From: MGBC163016 sp964649145
GTDB lineage: Bacteria; Actinomycetota; Coriobacteriia; Coriobacteriales; Eggerthellaceae
Assembly (NCBI GenBank): GCA_964649145.1
Contig: CAZYOQ010000031.1
Span: forward strand, 1 to 13,829
DNA length: 13,829 nt
Direction of reading: 5' to 3'
Position numbers and translations under genes: made by a program. This document shows positions 13,736 through 13,829 of the stretch, in pieces (position 1 is the first letter of the stretch; each line of letters starts with the position of its first letter). The notes under the pieces are model-generated. The model did no database searches. It was not told the DNA's origin and saw only the letters and a program-made list of their open reading frames with translations.

Positions 13736-13829
13736 CGCTGCGAAAGCCTAGTGTCCGCGCACGCTCAATGTTCGCGCATACCCACTACTCACGCACGCAC
13801 AGCGCTCGCACGCATGCCCAAAAAGCTTC
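13736..13829. other. GC-rich non-coding tail with CGCGCA repeats
   Basis: TGTCCGCGCA (13752-13761) and TGTTCGCGCA (13769-13778) are near-identical and 17 bases apart. Alternating CGCAC/GCACGC stretches follow to 13815. No gene start, terminator or tRNA is recognisable. Confidence 0.45.

Overview
The window reads as ordinary chromosomal DNA of a Gram-positive member of the Actinobacteria, most likely a moderate-GC member of the Coriobacteriia (Cryptobacterium- or Atopobium-like; the genus is a guess). The reasons are style rather than a marker gene: lipoproteins with short LxGC lipoboxes and Ser/Asp-rich linkers, strong AGGAGG-type ribosome sites, CCA-encoding tRNA genes, a GTG start on typA, and one gene that looks leaderless. 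No phage, insertion sequence, CRISPR array or defence gene was seen.

Region 1 (1-5708, all + strand) looks like a cysteine-acquisition block. After about 300 gene-free bases comes a four-gene polar amino-acid ABC importer operon: two permeases, an ATPase and a lipoprotein binding protein that resembles the cysteine-binding protein CjaA of Campylobacter. A LysR-type regulator and cysteine synthase cysK follow. The importer and cysK promoters share GTCT/AGAC dyads over or beside the likely -10 element, which suggests one regulator controls cysteine uptake and synthesis. The neighbouring LysR protein is the obvious candidate.

Region 2 (5709-7380, mostly - strand) holds an uncharacterised 179-residue protein and an orphan ABC ATPase. 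Between cysK and the 179-residue gene lies a small array of TTGGCAAGG-like repeats. Region 3 (7382-7611, - strand) has two tandem tRNA-Ser genes, anticodons CGA and GGA.

Region 4 (7656-11706, - strand) carries a class I/II aminotransferase translationally coupled to a divergent D-Ala-D-Ala ligase. After a repeat-bearing gap comes a SurA/PrsA-like parvulin lipoprotein that lacks the usual parvulin histidines and ends in a long Ser/Asp/Glu tail; a strong terminator closes it. Region 5 (11927-13735, + strand) is the translational GTPase typA/bipA, transcribed divergently from the aminotransferase, followed by GC-rich non-coding sequence to the window end.

Most of this is housekeeping. The parts most worth a second look are the candidate cysteine regulon, the atypical ligase active site, the apparently non-catalytic parvulin domain and several unexplained intergenic repeats.
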